Below are positions 47,512 to 56,027 of a stretch of 56,027 bases of DNA, piece after piece. The notes below the pieces were generated by a model. The model saw nothing but the letters and a program-made list of their open reading frames with translations, was not told the origin of the DNA and searched no databases. Position 1 is the first letter of the stretch; every line of letters starts with the position of its first letter. A program made the position numbers and the translations under genes. This stretch comes from Acidimicrobiia bacterium (GTDB taxonomy: Bacteria; Actinomycetota; Acidimicrobiia; IMCC26256; JAMXLJ01), in the NCBI GenBank assembly GCA_035651955.1, contig DASRES010000054.1, forward strand, positions 1 through 56,027. Reading direction: 5' to 3'.

Positions 47512-48492
47512 CTACTCGCCCGGGTAGACGACGCCCAGCTGCGCGCGCATGGCGTCGAGCGTCGTCATGATGCGCAGCGTCTCGTCGAGCGGCATGATGT
47601 CGCTCTCGGTGCGTCCGTCGCCGATGCAGCGGTGCACCTCGTCGACCTGGAAGCGCAGTCCGTCACCGGCGTACGCGGCATCGATGCGCTCCACCCCACC
47701 GGGACCGCCGACGGTGATCCAGTCCGGGCAGTGCATGAACGCGGGGAGCTCGACCCAGCCGTCCGTCCCCGTGATGCGCGCCGTGCAGCTCAACGACGCG
47801 CGGATCGCGGCCTTCACGACGCCGAGCGATCCATCGGCGTGGTGCAGGACGCCGGCGACCCGCTCGTCGACACCCGTCTCCCCGATCGCGCCGTCGGCGA
47901 CGACGCGGTCGGGAGTGCCGAGCACGAGCGAGCACAGCTGCACGGGGTACACGCCGAGATCCAGGAGCGAGCCGCCGCCGAGGCTCGCGTCGAACAACCG
48001 GTGCTCCGGTACGACCGGCATCCGGAACCCGAAGTCCGCCTCGACGACGAGCGGTGCGCCGATCCGGCCGCGGCCCAGCACGTCGACCAGCGCACGGTAC
48101 GAGGGGAGGAAGCGCGTCCACATCGCCTCCATGAGGAAGACGCCGTGCGCGCGCGCCGCGTCGACCATGCGCTGTGCCTGCCGCGTGTTCAGCGCGAAGG
48201 GCTTCTCGCACAGCACGTGCTTGCCCGCCTCGACGAGCACCACGGTGTCCCGCTCGTGCCGCGAGTGCGGGGTCGCGACGTACACGACGTCGACCTCGGA
48301 GTCCGCGGCGAGGTCCTCGTAGCTCGCATACCTGGTCGCGATGCCGTACTTGTCGCCGTACGCGTTCGCGCGCTCGAGCGCGCGTGACGCGACCGCGGTG
48401 ATCGTGCCGCCGTCGACGAGCGTCATGCCGTCGGCGAACCGCGCGGCGATCGCGCCCGGCCCGACCACGCCCCACCGGAACGTCATCGTCAC
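47512..48492 (-). CDS. Gfo/Idh/MocA-family NAD(P)-dependent oxidoreductase
   Basis: 326 residues. The N-terminal Rossmann fold has WGVVGPGAIAARFADGM (G-x-G-x-x-A type) at 7-23, then VVYVATPHSRHE and the family motif CEKPFALN near 95 (EKP lysine). The C-terminal beta-sheet domain contains SLLDLGVYPVQLC (D-x-G-x-Y). Such enzymes oxidise or epimerise sugars and inositols. The GTG start overlaps the deoR stop. As the last gene of the rhamnose operon it may process a deoxysugar derivative. It converges on the GH20 gene with a 10-base gap. Confidence 0.9.
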   Translation of the reverse strand: MTMTFRWGVVGPGAIAARFADGMTLVDGGTITAVASRALERANAYGDKYGIATRYASYEDLAADSEVDVVYVATPHSRHERDTVVLVEAGKHVLCEKPFALNTRQAQRMVDAARAHGVFLMEAMWTRFLPSYRALVDVLGRGRIGAPLVVEADFGFRMPVVPEHRLFDASLGGGSLLDLGVYPVQLCSLVLGTPDRVVADGAIGETGVDERVAGVLHHADGSLGVVKAAIRASLSCTARITGTDGWVELPAFMHCPDWITVGGPGGVERIDAAYAGDGLRFQVDEVHRCIGDGRTESDIMPLDETLRIMTTLDAMRAQLGVVYPGE

Positions 48493-49235
48493 ACCACCTT
48501 CAAGGTGCGCCGGTACGCGTCGAGGCGCCGGTCCTTCGGATCCAGGTCGGTCACGAGGACGTCGATCCGCTCCACGGGGAGGCAGCGGGCCGACCCGCGC
48601 TGGCCGAGCTTCGTGTGGTCGACGGCGACGACGATCTCGCCGCTGACGTCCGCCAGCGCGAGCTTCACGTCCGCCTCCTCGAGCGTCGTCTCCGTCGTAC
48701 CGCTCGGGTCGATCCCGGCGGCCGAGACGAACAGGCGCCGGAGCGCCACATCACGCGCCGCCCGCGCCGCGAGGGGACCCACGAGACTTCCGGTCCTGCG
48801 GTCGAGCTGCCCGCCCGTCAGCAGCGCGGTGACGCCGGGCCGGTCCTGCAGCGCGGCGAACGCCTCGGGACCGTTCGTCACGACCGTGAGGTCGCGCGCG
48901 CCGTCGATCGAGCGTGCGAGCCGCTGCAACGTCGTCGACGCGTCGACGCCGATCGCCCCCGTCTCGCCCACCAGGACCGCGAGCTTCGCGGCGATGCGAT
49001 CCTTCGCGCGCGTCTGCTGACGGAAGCGGTCGGCGAACAGCTGTGGACCGAGGGCCATCGCACCGCCGCGGACGCGCCGGACCAGGCCTTGCTCCGCGAG
49101 CGTGTCGAGGTCGCGCCGGATGGTCATCTCGGAGACGTCGAGCTCGAGCGCGAGGTCGCTGACGCGCACGCGACCCTCGGCGTCGACGCGCGCGCGGATC
49201 TGCGCCAGGCGGTCGATGGAATTGACGGTCGTCAC
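48489..49235 (-). CDS. DeoR-family regulator of the rhamnose operon
   Basis: 248 residues from the GTG at 49235, which overlaps the rhamnosidase stop (GTGA). The N-terminal HTH has RIRARVDAEGRVRVSDLALELDVSEMTIRRDLDTLAEQGLVRRVRGGAM, the DeoR signature. The sugar-phosphate sensor domain has GETGAIGVDASTTLQRLAR, VVTNGPEAFAAL, LTGGQLDRRTGSLVGPLA and AVDHTKLGQRGSARC. DeoR proteins usually repress sugar operons and respond to a phosphorylated intermediate, here probably rhamnulose-1-phosphate or a product of it. A longer upstream frame is antisense or shadow. Confidence 0.93.
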   Translation of the reverse strand: MTTVNSIDRLAQIRARVDAEGRVRVSDLALELDVSEMTIRRDLDTLAEQGLVRRVRGGAMALGPQLFADRFRQQTRAKDRIAAKLAVLVGETGAIGVDASTTLQRLARSIDGARDLTVVTNGPEAFAALQDRPGVTALLTGGQLDRRTGSLVGPLAARAARDVALRRLFVSAAGIDPSGTTETTLEEADVKLALADVSGEIVVAVDHTKLGQRGSARCLPVERIDVLVTDLDPKDRRLDAYRRTLKVV

Positions 49236-51880
49236 GACGCTATCCGGGCTTCGAAGCGATGACGACCGGGACCGGCCGCGTGCGTTGCGCCGTCGGGCAG
49301 CGTCACCTCCGCCTCGCTGCCGGGCGCGACCTCGACGTCGAGCACGAACGCACCGTGCTCGACCCGCCACGACGACGCGATCGGTCCGTACGGCGTGTCG
49401 AGACGCGCCTCCGCGGACGTGATGCCGCCCCCGGGGCAGGGACGGATCTCGAAGCGGCGGTACGCGGGCACGCCGGGGATCGGGCGGATCCCGGCGACGT
49501 ACTCGTGCAGGAACGAGACCACCGCACCCTTGCTGTAGTGGTTCAGGGACCCGCTGCCGCCCGCGTCGATGCCCTCCCAGTTCTCCCACACGGTCGTGGC
49601 ACCGGCCTCGATCATGGCGAGCCACGACGGGGGCGTCGTCTGCAGCAGGAGCTCGTAGGCGACGTCGAGATGGCCGGTGTCGGCGAGCACGGGCAGCAGG
49701 AACGGTGTCGCGAGGAACCCCGTGCCGAGGTGGGTGCCCGCGGCGCGGATGAGCGCGACGAGATCGTCCGCCACACGCGTGCGGTGCTCGTCGTCGACGA
49801 GCCCGAACGCGAGCGCGCGCACGAGGTTCGCCTGGGTCACGGGCGTCACCTCACCGTCGGCTGCGACGTACTCGGCCTGCCACGCGGCGCGCACCTCGCG
49901 CGCGAGATCGTCGTACCTCGTCGCGTCGTCTGGCTTCCCGACGAGCCGCGCGACCTCGGCGAGCGTCGAGAGCGAACGGAACAGAAACGCGGTCGCGACC
50001 TCGCCGACGTCCCGCTCACCGGTCATGACGGGCATGGTGTCCGCGTCGGGCTCGCACCACTCGCCCCAGTGGAACCCGATGTCCCACAGGTACCGCTCGT
50101 GCGGTGCCGGCTCGGGTCGTGCGGCGACGCGCGACGGGTGCCGGTGCTCGGCCGCGCGCCCCAACGCGAAGTCGACCCACCGCTGCATGGAGGGGTACTG
50201 GCGCTCGAGCACGTGTACGTCGCCGTACGACTGCCACATCTGGAACGGGACGAGCACCGCGGCGTCGCCCCATCCCGCCGAACCGGTGAGGTAGCTCGCG
50301 ATGGCGTTCGTCCGAGCGGCGGGCGGCAACGGCTCCGGGACGAAGTTCGGGACGCGCCCGTCGTCCCACTGGTCCGCCGCGAGATCACGCAGCCACCGTT
50401 CGCTGAAGCCCGCGACGTCGTACAGGAACGACGCCGTCGGGGCGAACAGCTGCCAGTCACCGGTCCAACCGGCGCGCTCGCGCTGCGGGCAGTCCGTCGG
50501 GATCTCGCACGCGTTGTCGCGGAAGCTGAGCACGGTCGCCTCGTGCAGCGCGTTGACGCGTTCGTCGCTGCACCGGAACCGACCCGTCCGGACGAGATCG
50601 GTCTGCACGAGCACGCCGGTGACGTCGACCGTCGTGAGGTCGCGTGCGCCGTCGACACCGACGAACTGGAAGCCGTGCGTGGTGTGGCGCGGCTCGAAGT
50701 CGGGCGCGCCCGCACCGCTGCTCACGACCTCGTCGACCTGTCCGGCTCCGAGCGACGTCCGCGTCACGAAGTCGAACGCTTGGAGGTGACGCACGTCGAC
50801 GTCGCCGTCCTCACCCAGCCGCTCGCCGTGACGAAGGCGAACGACGTTGCCCGCGTCGCCGAGTGCCGCGCCGGCGACGCGCACCCAGCCGTTGATGTTG
50901 GCCCCGAGGTCGACGACCTGACGCCCCGGGTCGAGGCGTGTCACCGACGCGGGTCGGTACTCCTGCACCCGGCGGGTCGGTGGGGCCGGCGACACGGTCA
51001 ACCGGGCATCCGGCGGCGCGACGACGTCCACCCCGGTCCAGCCCGTGACCGGGGGGAACGGGACGCGTTGGTCGACGCGCTCACCTTCCATGAGATCGGC
51101 CGCGACGATCGGCCCGTCGCCGCTGACGTCCCACGACTCGTCGGTCGCGACGACGTGCCGGTTGCCGCGGACGTCGGTGAGCTCGACCTGTGCGAGCAGC
51201 GCGAGTGCCTTGCCGTAGCAGCAGTCCTCACGGGTGAAGCCCACGCTGCCGCGCCACCAGCCGTCGGTCACCGTCGCGACGAGCGTGTGCTCGCCCGGTG
51301 TGAGCAACGGCGTGACGTCGTAGGTCTGCACCTCGAGATGGGACCGGTACGCGGTGAAGCCGGGCGTGAGCTCGAGGTCACCGACCCGGACACCGTCGAG
51401 GTGGAGCTCGTAGATCCCGTGCGCGGTCGCGTAGATGCGCGCGCGCTCGACCGCTTCGTCGACCGCGAACGTGCGCCGGAAGTACAACGCGCCCCGCTCG
51501 CCGCGCGGGTTCAGCGGGTCGACGCCGTCGGGCGCGCCGACGAAGCGCGCGTCCCATTCGTCGAGGTCGAGCAGCCCGGTCTCGAACTCGTCGGGCGCGG
51601 ACCAGTCGGTCCACCCTGCGTCGTCGCGGACCTGGACGCGCCACGAGACCTGCGTGCGTGAGCCGAGCGGGTCGAACGGCCACGGCTGGAGGAAGGGCTC
51701 CTCCGCCTCGATCTCCGCGGTCGTCGTCGCCCGGCCGTCGACGGTCGCCTCGACGCGGTACGCGCGCTGACGGCTCGAGCCCGGCGGCAGCCACCACGAC
51801 AGGCGCGGCCGCGCGAACGCGACACCGAGCGGGCGGGGCCCGTGCTCGATGCGCAGCCGGGTCGGTACGACGTCGGTCAC
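49232..51880 (-). CDS. Alpha-L-rhamnosidase (GH78)
   Basis: 882 residues, without a signal peptide. The fibronectin-type and beta-sandwich domains include RPRLSWWLPPG..., YFRRTF, YELHLDGVRVGDLELTPGFTAYRSHLEVQTYDVT and TDGWWRGSVGFTRED. The (alpha/alpha)6 barrel has EIPTDCPQRERAGWTGDWQ near 455-475 (general acid region) and GATTVWENWEGID near 765. It removes terminal rhamnose from glycosides inside the cell. GTGA overlaps on both sides place it firmly between the lactate dehydrogenase and deoR genes. Its length is typical of the family. Confidence 0.94.
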   Translation of the reverse strand: MTDVVPTRLRIEHGPRPLGVAFARPRLSWWLPPGSSRQRAYRVEATVDGRATTTAEIEAEEPFLQPWPFDPLGSRTQVSWRVQVRDDAGWTDWSAPDEFETGLLDLDEWDARFVGAPDGVDPLNPRGERGALYFRRTFAVDEAVERARIYATAHGIYELHLDGVRVGDLELTPGFTAYRSHLEVQTYDVTPLLTPGEHTLVATVTDGWWRGSVGFTREDCCYGKALALLAQVELTDVRGNRHVVATDESWDVSGDGPIVAADLMEGERVDQRVPFPPVTGWTGVDVVAPPDARLTVSPAPPTRRVQEYRPASVTRLDPGRQVVDLGANINGWVRVAGAALGDAGNVVRLRHGERLGEDGDVDVRHLQAFDFVTRTSLGAGQVDEVVSSGAGAPDFEPRHTTHGFQFVGVDGARDLTTVDVTGVLVQTDLVRTGRFRCSDERVNALHEATVLSFRDNACEIPTDCPQRERAGWTGDWQLFAPTASFLYDVAGFSERWLRDLAADQWDDGRVPNFVPEPLPPAARTNAIASYLTGSAGWGDAAVLVPFQMWQSYGDVHVLERQYPSMQRWVDFALGRAAEHRHPSRVAARPEPAPHERYLWDIGFHWGEWCEPDADTMPVMTGERDVGEVATAFLFRSLSTLAEVARLVGKPDDATRYDDLAREVRAAWQAEYVAADGEVTPVTQANLVRALAFGLVDDEHRTRVADDLVALIRAAGTHLGTGFLATPFLLPVLADTGHLDVAYELLLQTTPPSWLAMIEAGATTVWENWEGIDAGGSGSLNHYSKGAVVSFLHEYVAGIRPIPGVPAYRRFEIRPCPGGGITSAEARLDTPYGPIASSWRVEHGAFVLDVEVAPGSEAEVTLPDGATHAAGPGRHRFEARIAS

Positions 51881-53103
51881 CGTTCTCCCTCCGGAAGGTC
51901 CAGCAACGAGCGATCGAGCTCACCCACGCTCGACACACCGAGCAGCGTCATGACGCGTTCCATGTCGGCGCGGAACCACTGCAGGACGCGGTCGACACCC
52001 CGCTCGCCCGCCGCGCCGAGCGCGTACAGGTACGCGCGCCCGGCCATCGCCGCGTTCGCACCGGCCGCGACCGCCTTCACGATGTCGCTCCCCCGCCGCA
52101 CGCCGCCGTCGCAGATGATCTCGGTCCGGCCGCCAACCGCGTCCGCGACGGGGGCGACGAGCGTGAACGTGGCGGGCGCGCCGTCGAGCTGACGGCCACC
52201 GTGGTTCGACAGCGCGATCGCGTCGACGCCGTTGTCGGCCGCGATCACCGCGTCGGCGACGGTCTGGACACCCTTGAGCACGATCCGCCCGTCCCAGACG
52301 GAGCGCAGCCACTCGACGTCGGCCCACGACAACGTCGGGTCGAACTGCGTGTTGATGTAGTCCGCGAGCGTGACGGGCGACGCGCCGTCGCCGACCTCAC
52401 GTCCGACGACGTTCGCGAACCGAATCGGTTCGCTGCGCACGAACGCCCACGTCCACGCCGGGTGCAGGGCACCGTCGACGAACGTGCCCGGCCCGATCTT
52501 CGGGGGCAGCTCGAACCCGCGTCGGACGTCGCGTTCGCGCCGGCCGTGCACGACCGTGTCGACCGTGAGGACGAGCGCCTCGTAGCGCGCGCCCTTCGCG
52601 CGGTCGATCATCTCCTTCACGAGCGCGCGGTCGCGCCATGCGTAGACCTGGAACCAGAGCCGACCGTCGCTGACCGCGCGGACCTCCTCGATCGACCGTG
52701 TGCTGAGCGTCGACAGCGTGTACGGCAGGCCGGCGCGCTCGGCCGCGCGGGCGACGGCGAGCTCGCCCTGGGGGTCGGCGATGCGCGTGAAGCCGGTCGG
52801 CGCGAGGACGAGCGGGTAGCCGACGGGACGGCCGAGGACGGCCGACGACACGTCGACCTTCGCGACGCCGCGGAGGACGCGGGGACGGAACGTCGTGCTC
52901 GCGTAGGCGGCCTGGTTCGCCGCGAGCGTGCGCTCGTCCTCGGCGCCGCCGTCGATGTAGTCGAACACGCCGCCCGGGAGGCGACGCTTCGCCACGCGGC
53001 GCAGGTCGGCGACCGATGCGGCGCGCCGCAGCCGGCGTTCGACGGGGTCGGTCTCGAGGCGCTCGAGCCGGATGACCGAGCGCAGCGTGCGGTAGGGGTT
53101 CAC
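51877..53103 (-). CDS. lldD: FMN-dependent alpha-hydroxy acid dehydrogenase (L-lactate dehydrogenase-like)
   Basis: 408 residues from the GTG at 53103 (GTGA overlap with the kinase stop). Features of the family are FDYIDGGAEDERTL, PLVLAPTGFTRIADPQGELAVA, VVHGRRERDVRRGF, WADVEWLRSVWDGRIVLKGV, the active-site SNHGGRQLDG (His near 300), IICDGGVRRGSDIVKA and GRAYLYALGAAGERGV. It most likely oxidises L-lactate, the product of lactaldehyde oxidation by the aldolase/dehydrogenase in the same operon, to pyruvate with membrane or O2-linked electron transfer. Confidence 0.92.
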   Translation of the reverse strand: MNPYRTLRSVIRLERLETDPVERRLRRAASVADLRRVAKRRLPGGVFDYIDGGAEDERTLAANQAAYASTTFRPRVLRGVAKVDVSSAVLGRPVGYPLVLAPTGFTRIADPQGELAVARAAERAGLPYTLSTLSTRSIEEVRAVSDGRLWFQVYAWRDRALVKEMIDRAKGARYEALVLTVDTVVHGRRERDVRRGFELPPKIGPGTFVDGALHPAWTWAFVRSEPIRFANVVGREVGDGASPVTLADYINTQFDPTLSWADVEWLRSVWDGRIVLKGVQTVADAVIAADNGVDAIALSNHGGRQLDGAPATFTLVAPVADAVGGRTEIICDGGVRRGSDIVKAVAAGANAAMAGRAYLYALGAAGERGVDRVLQWFRADMERVMTLLGVSSVGELDRSLLDLPEGER

Positions 53104-54521
53104 GACGGGTCGTACCTCCGCAGTCGTGTGGACGGCGAGCGCGCGACGTTCGCGCGCAGCTCCTCGAGCGTCGCCGGTGCGGCGCCGTGCGCGCGCGCCT
53201 GCACGAGCACGTTGCCGAGCGCGGTCGCCTCGACGGGACCGGCGACGACGGGTACCTGCAGCAGCTGGGCCGTCGACCGGCACAGCAGGTCGTTCTGCGA
53301 TCCGCCGCCGACGACGTGGACCACGTCCACCCGTCGTCCCGCGAGCTGCGACGCCCGCCAAATGGTCGCGGCGTACGCGGCCGCGAGCGAGTCGACGACG
53401 CACCGGACCGTCTCGGCCGGGCTCACGAGCTCACGCTTCGCGGCACGTGCGAGGCGCGCCGGCATGTCGCCCGGGGCGACGAGCACGGGATCGTCGACGT
53501 CGACCACCGGACCGCCCGCAGGGAGCGCGGCGGCGGCGTCGAGCAGTGCCGGGAGAACGTGGTCGTGTCCGCGCTCGCGCCACGTGCGGAGCGACTCCTC
53601 GAGCAACCACAGGCCACCGGTGTTGCGCAGGAAGCGTGTGCGGCGGTCCACGCCGAGCTCGTTCGTGAAGTTGGCCTCGCGCACCGCGTCGGTGAGGACG
53701 GGTGCGTCGAGCTCCAGACCGACGAGCGACCACGTACCGCTCGACACGTACGCGAACTCGCCTGTCGTCGCGGGCACGGCGGCCACTGCGGACGCGGTGT
53801 CGTGCGCGCCGACCGTCGTGACGACGGTCGTGGGGCGCAACCCGAGCGCCCGGCACAGGTCCGCGCGCACACGTCCACGCGCGACGCCTGTGGGCTCGAT
53901 CGGCGGCAGCATCTCGTGCGGGATCTCGAGACGGTCGAGCAGCACGGTCGACCACTCGCCGGTACGCACGTCGACGAGGCCCGTCGTCGACGCGATGGTC
54001 GCCTCGGTCCACAGCATGCCGGTCAGCCGGTACGCGAGCAGGTCCGGCAGCAGCACGACGCGCGCCGCCTTCTCCCACCACGGGCCCCGCCGCTCGGCGG
54101 CGAGCTGATAGATGGTGTTGAACGGCAGGAGCTGCAAGCCGGTGATCGCGAACAGCTCGTCGCGCGGAATGCGCGCGTGCACGCTCTCGACCACGGATGC
54201 GGTGCGCTCGTCGCGGTACGCGATCGGCTCCGCGAGCAGGTTGCCCTCGCCGTCGAGCAGGCCGTAGTCCACGCCCCACGTGTCGATCCCGATCGACTCG
54301 ACCTCCGGGTACCGGCCGGCGAGCGCGGCGAGCCCGGCGAGCACCTCGTCGTACAGCGTCGTCAGGTCCCAGCGCAGGTGCCCGACGGCCTCGTGCACGC
54401 CGTTCGGGAACCGGTGCACGGTCTCGAGCCCGATCGCGTCGCCGTCGACGATGCCGGCCACAACCCGTCCGCTCGTCGCACCGAGGTCGACCGCGGCGAA
54501 GACGCGACGTTCCGGGCTCAC
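53100..54521 (-). CDS. rhaB: Rhamnulokinase (FGGY family)
   Basis: 473 residues from the GTG at 54521, overlapping the upstream stop. It phosphorylates L-rhamnulose to rhamnulose-1-phosphate. FGGY kinase features: phosphate loop DLGATSGR at 12-19, SIGIDTWGVDYGLLDGEGNLL near 75-95 (rhamnulokinase-specific, catalytic Asp in the sugar site), VGAHDTASAVAAVP, YVSSGTWSLVGLEL and VVGGGSQNDLLCRSTA. It fits between the aldolase/dehydrogenase and the lactate dehydrogenase. Longer frames upstream are out-of-phase shadows. Confidence 0.95.
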   Translation of the reverse strand: MSPERRVFAAVDLGATSGRVVAGIVDGDAIGLETVHRFPNGVHEAVGHLRWDLTTLYDEVLAGLAALAGRYPEVESIGIDTWGVDYGLLDGEGNLLAEPIAYRDERTASVVESVHARIPRDELFAITGLQLLPFNTIYQLAAERRGPWWEKAARVVLLPDLLAYRLTGMLWTEATIASTTGLVDVRTGEWSTVLLDRLEIPHEMLPPIEPTGVARGRVRADLCRALGLRPTTVVTTVGAHDTASAVAAVPATTGEFAYVSSGTWSLVGLELDAPVLTDAVREANFTNELGVDRRTRFLRNTGGLWLLEESLRTWRERGHDHVLPALLDAAAALPAGGPVVDVDDPVLVAPGDMPARLARAAKRELVSPAETVRCVVDSLAAAYAATIWRASQLAGRRVDVVHVVGGGSQNDLLCRSTAQLLQVPVVAGPVEATALGNVLVQARAHGAAPATLEELRANVARSPSTRLRRYDPS

Positions 54522-56027
54522 CGGACGAACGCCGCCGCGATGCCGGCGTCGACCGGGACGAGCAGTCCGGTCGTGCGACTGAACTCGTCCGACGCGATCG
54601 CGGCGACCACGTCCGCGACGTGCTCGGGGAGCACCTCCCGCTTGAGCAGCGTGCGCTGCGCGTAGAACGCACCGAGCTCGGCCTCGGGGACGCCGTACAC
54701 CGCCGCGCGTTGCGCGCCCCACCCACCCGCGAAGATCCCGCTGCCGCGGACGACGCCGTCCGGGTTGACACCGTTCACGCGGACGCCGTGCGGGCCGAGC
54801 TCCGCGGCGAGCAGGCGGACCTGGTGGGCCTGGTCCGCCTTCGTCGCGCCGTACGCGACGTTGTCCGGGCCGGCGACGAGCGCGTTCTTCGAGACGACGT
54901 AGACGATGTCGCCGCCGACGCCCTGGGCGATCATCGCGCTCGCGGCTGCGCGCGCGACGAGGAAGCTGCCCTTCGCCATCACGTCGTGCTGACGGTCCCA
55001 GTCCGCCTCGGTCGTGTCGAGCAGCGGCTTCGACACCGACAGGCCGGCGTTGTTGACGACGAGGTCGACGCCGCCGAACGCGCGCATCGCGGCATCGAGG
55101 GCCGCCTCGATTTGCGCGGCGTCGGTCACGTCGACCGGTACGCCGAGCGCGACGTCCCGGCCGCCGATGTCGCGCGCGACGTGCCCGGCCTTGTCGCCGT
55201 CCACGTCCGCGACGACCACGCATGCGCCGTCGGCCGCGAGCCGCTGCGCGATCGCCCGGCCGATCCCACTCGCGCCTCCGGTGACGAACGCGATCCGGCC
55301 CGTGTGGCGCTTCGGCTTCGGCAGCCGCTGCAGCTTCGCCTCCTCGAGCGCCCAGTACTCGATGCGGAACTTCTCGTCCTCCGTGATCGGCGCGTACGTC
55401 GACACCGACTCCGCGCCGCGCATCGCGTTGATCGCGTTGACGTAGAACTCGCCTGCCACGCGGGCGGTCTGCTTGTCCTTGCCGAAGGAGAACATGCCCA
55501 CGCCGGGAACGAGCACGATGGCCGGGTCGGCGCCGCGCATCGCGGGCGAGTCCGGGGTGGCGTGCCGGGCGTAGTAGGCGGCGTACTCCTCGCGGTACGC
55601 GGCGTGCAGTTCTTTCAACCGCGCGGCGACCTCGTCCAACGGGGCGGTGGCGGGCAGGTCGAGGACGAGCGGGCGGACCTTGGTGCGCAGGAAGTGGTCG
55701 GGGCAGGAGGTGCCCAGGGCAGCGAGGCGGGGATGCTCGGCGCGGGCGAGGAAGTCCAGCACCACCTCGGCGTCGGTGAAGTGGCCGACCTGCGGCCGGT
55801 CGGTGGAGGCCAGGCCGCGGATCAGCGGCGCCAACGCGGCGGCGCGCGCCCGGCGTTCACCCTCCGGCAGGGCCTGGTACCCGTCCAGCACCGGCCCGAA
55901 CGGCTCGGGTCGGCCGCGTTCGGCGAGGAGGCGCTCGGCGGTGCGGATGATGTGCAGCGAGTTGCGCTCGCACTCCTCCGAGGTGCCGCCCCAGGCGGTG
56001 ATGCCGTGCCCGCCGAGGATGCAGCCG
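54518..56027 (-). CDS. rhaD: Bifunctional rhamnulose-1-phosphate aldolase/short-chain dehydrogenase, N-terminus cut by window edge
   Basis: 503 codons remain, open to the window end; the family is ~680 residues. The first part is a class II aldolase domain with GGHGITAWGG near the edge. The rest is an SDR domain with IAFVTGGASGIGRAIAQRL, VVADVDGDKAGH, DLVVNNAGLSVS and VAYGATKADQ (Tyr-x3-Lys). It splits rhamnulose-1-phosphate to DHAP and lactaldehyde and oxidises the latter to lactate. Codon use changes sharply near 55450: about 22 of 30 Ala codons upstream (aldolase side) are GCC, while the next 11 are all GCG. This suggests a mosaic gene. Confidence 0.93.
   Translation of the reverse strand, partial: GCILGGHGITAWGGTSEECERNSLHIIRTAERLLAERGRPEPFGPVLDGYQALPEGERRARAAALAPLIRGLASTDRPQVGHFTDAEVVLDFLARAEHPRLAALGTSCPDHFLRTKVRPLVLDLPATAPLDEVAARLKELHAAYREEYAAYYARHATPDSPAMRGADPAIVLVPGVGMFSFGKDKQTARVAGEFYVNAINAMRGAESVSTYAPITEDEKFRIEYWALEEAKLQRLPKPKRHTGRIAFVTGGASGIGRAIAQRLAADGACVVVADVDGDKAGHVARDIGGRDVALGVPVDVTDAAQIEAALDAAMRAFGGVDLVVNNAGLSVSKPLLDTTEADWDRQHDVMAKGSFLVARAAASAMIAQGVGGDIVYVVSKNALVAGPDNVAYGATKADQAHQVRLLAAELGPHGVRVNGVNPDGVVRGSGIFAGGWGAQRAAVYGVPEAELGAFYAQRTLLKREVLPEHVADVVAAIASDEFSRTTGLLVPVDAGIAAAFVR

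Noticed and set aside
49259-51661. An 800-codon open frame on the + strand opposite the rhamnosidase
   Set aside because: Arg/Val/Asp-rich shadow of a clear GH78 gene; no motif, no ribosome site.
1-56027. CRISPR arrays, insertion sequences, prophage or integrase genes
   Set aside because: No regularly spaced direct repeats, transposase or recombinase motifs, or att-like duplications next to the tRNA were found.

Overview
The window is a continuous, gene-dense, very GC-rich stretch from a bacterium that looks like an actinobacterium (Actinomycetota), probably from a deep lineage such as Acidimicrobiia. The evidence is GCG/CTC/GTC-dominated codon use, many GTG/TTG starts, DnaA boxes of the TTGTCCACA type, the actinobacterial 'helicase/secretion neighborhood' Tad cluster, and paired TrkA genes beside an APC-type permease and an OB-fold protein as in mycobacteria. 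The phylum is well supported; the class is inference. I see no transposase, integrase, phage gene or CRISPR array, and no gap above 300 bases lacks a gene.

Region 1 (1-12258) is a potassium and proton-energy island. It holds kdpB (cut by the window start), kdpA, kdpF, a 51-residue membrane peptide and a kinase-less KdpD-like sensor. Two KimA-like K+ permeases, a membrane H+-pyrophosphatase, an OB-fold protein and two TrkA/KtrA-type NAD-binding subunits follow. Two intergenic regions carry the same three-box array (0, +11, +32), a candidate KdpE-type operator. Region 2 (12296-22459) holds a lipoprotein, an LCP protein, the DEAD/H helicase, a chagasin-like inhibitor, a seven-gene Tad pilus/secretion operon and a HAD phosphatase.

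Region 3 (22385-36163) holds a PadR-membrane protein pair, a selenocysteine tRNA, a serine hydrolase, a principal-type sigma factor preceded by four DnaA-box-like sites, and an operon of two ferritin-like proteins plus an unknown. It continues with a DMT transporter, nadE, divergent glnE, a DUF3500 protein and an HSL-family esterase. Region 4 (36178-44725) is acyl-CoA or steroid-like catabolism: enoyl-CoA hydratase, a thiolase-fold/DUF35 pair, a tandem class III CoA-transferase, TetR, an amidohydrolase, a solute-binding protein and a SnoaL-like protein.

Region 5 (44799-56027) is sugar catabolism: a PhyH-like dioxygenase, a GH20-like hexosaminidase and, on the other strand, a tightly overlapping L-rhamnose operon. 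That operon runs from aldolase/dehydrogenase (cut by the window end) through rhamnulokinase, L-lactate dehydrogenase, alpha-L-rhamnosidase and a DeoR regulator to an oxidoreductase. Together these could take rhamnosides to DHAP plus pyruvate, needing only an isomerase from elsewhere.

The points most worth a second look are the paired three-box K+ operators, two genes whose only plausible start is CTG inside a CTGA overlap, a tRNA-Sec with a short acceptor/T domain, the DnaA-box cluster, a codon-usage break inside the rhamnulose-phosphate aldolase gene, and a 44-base palindromic element found once between genes and once as coding sequence.
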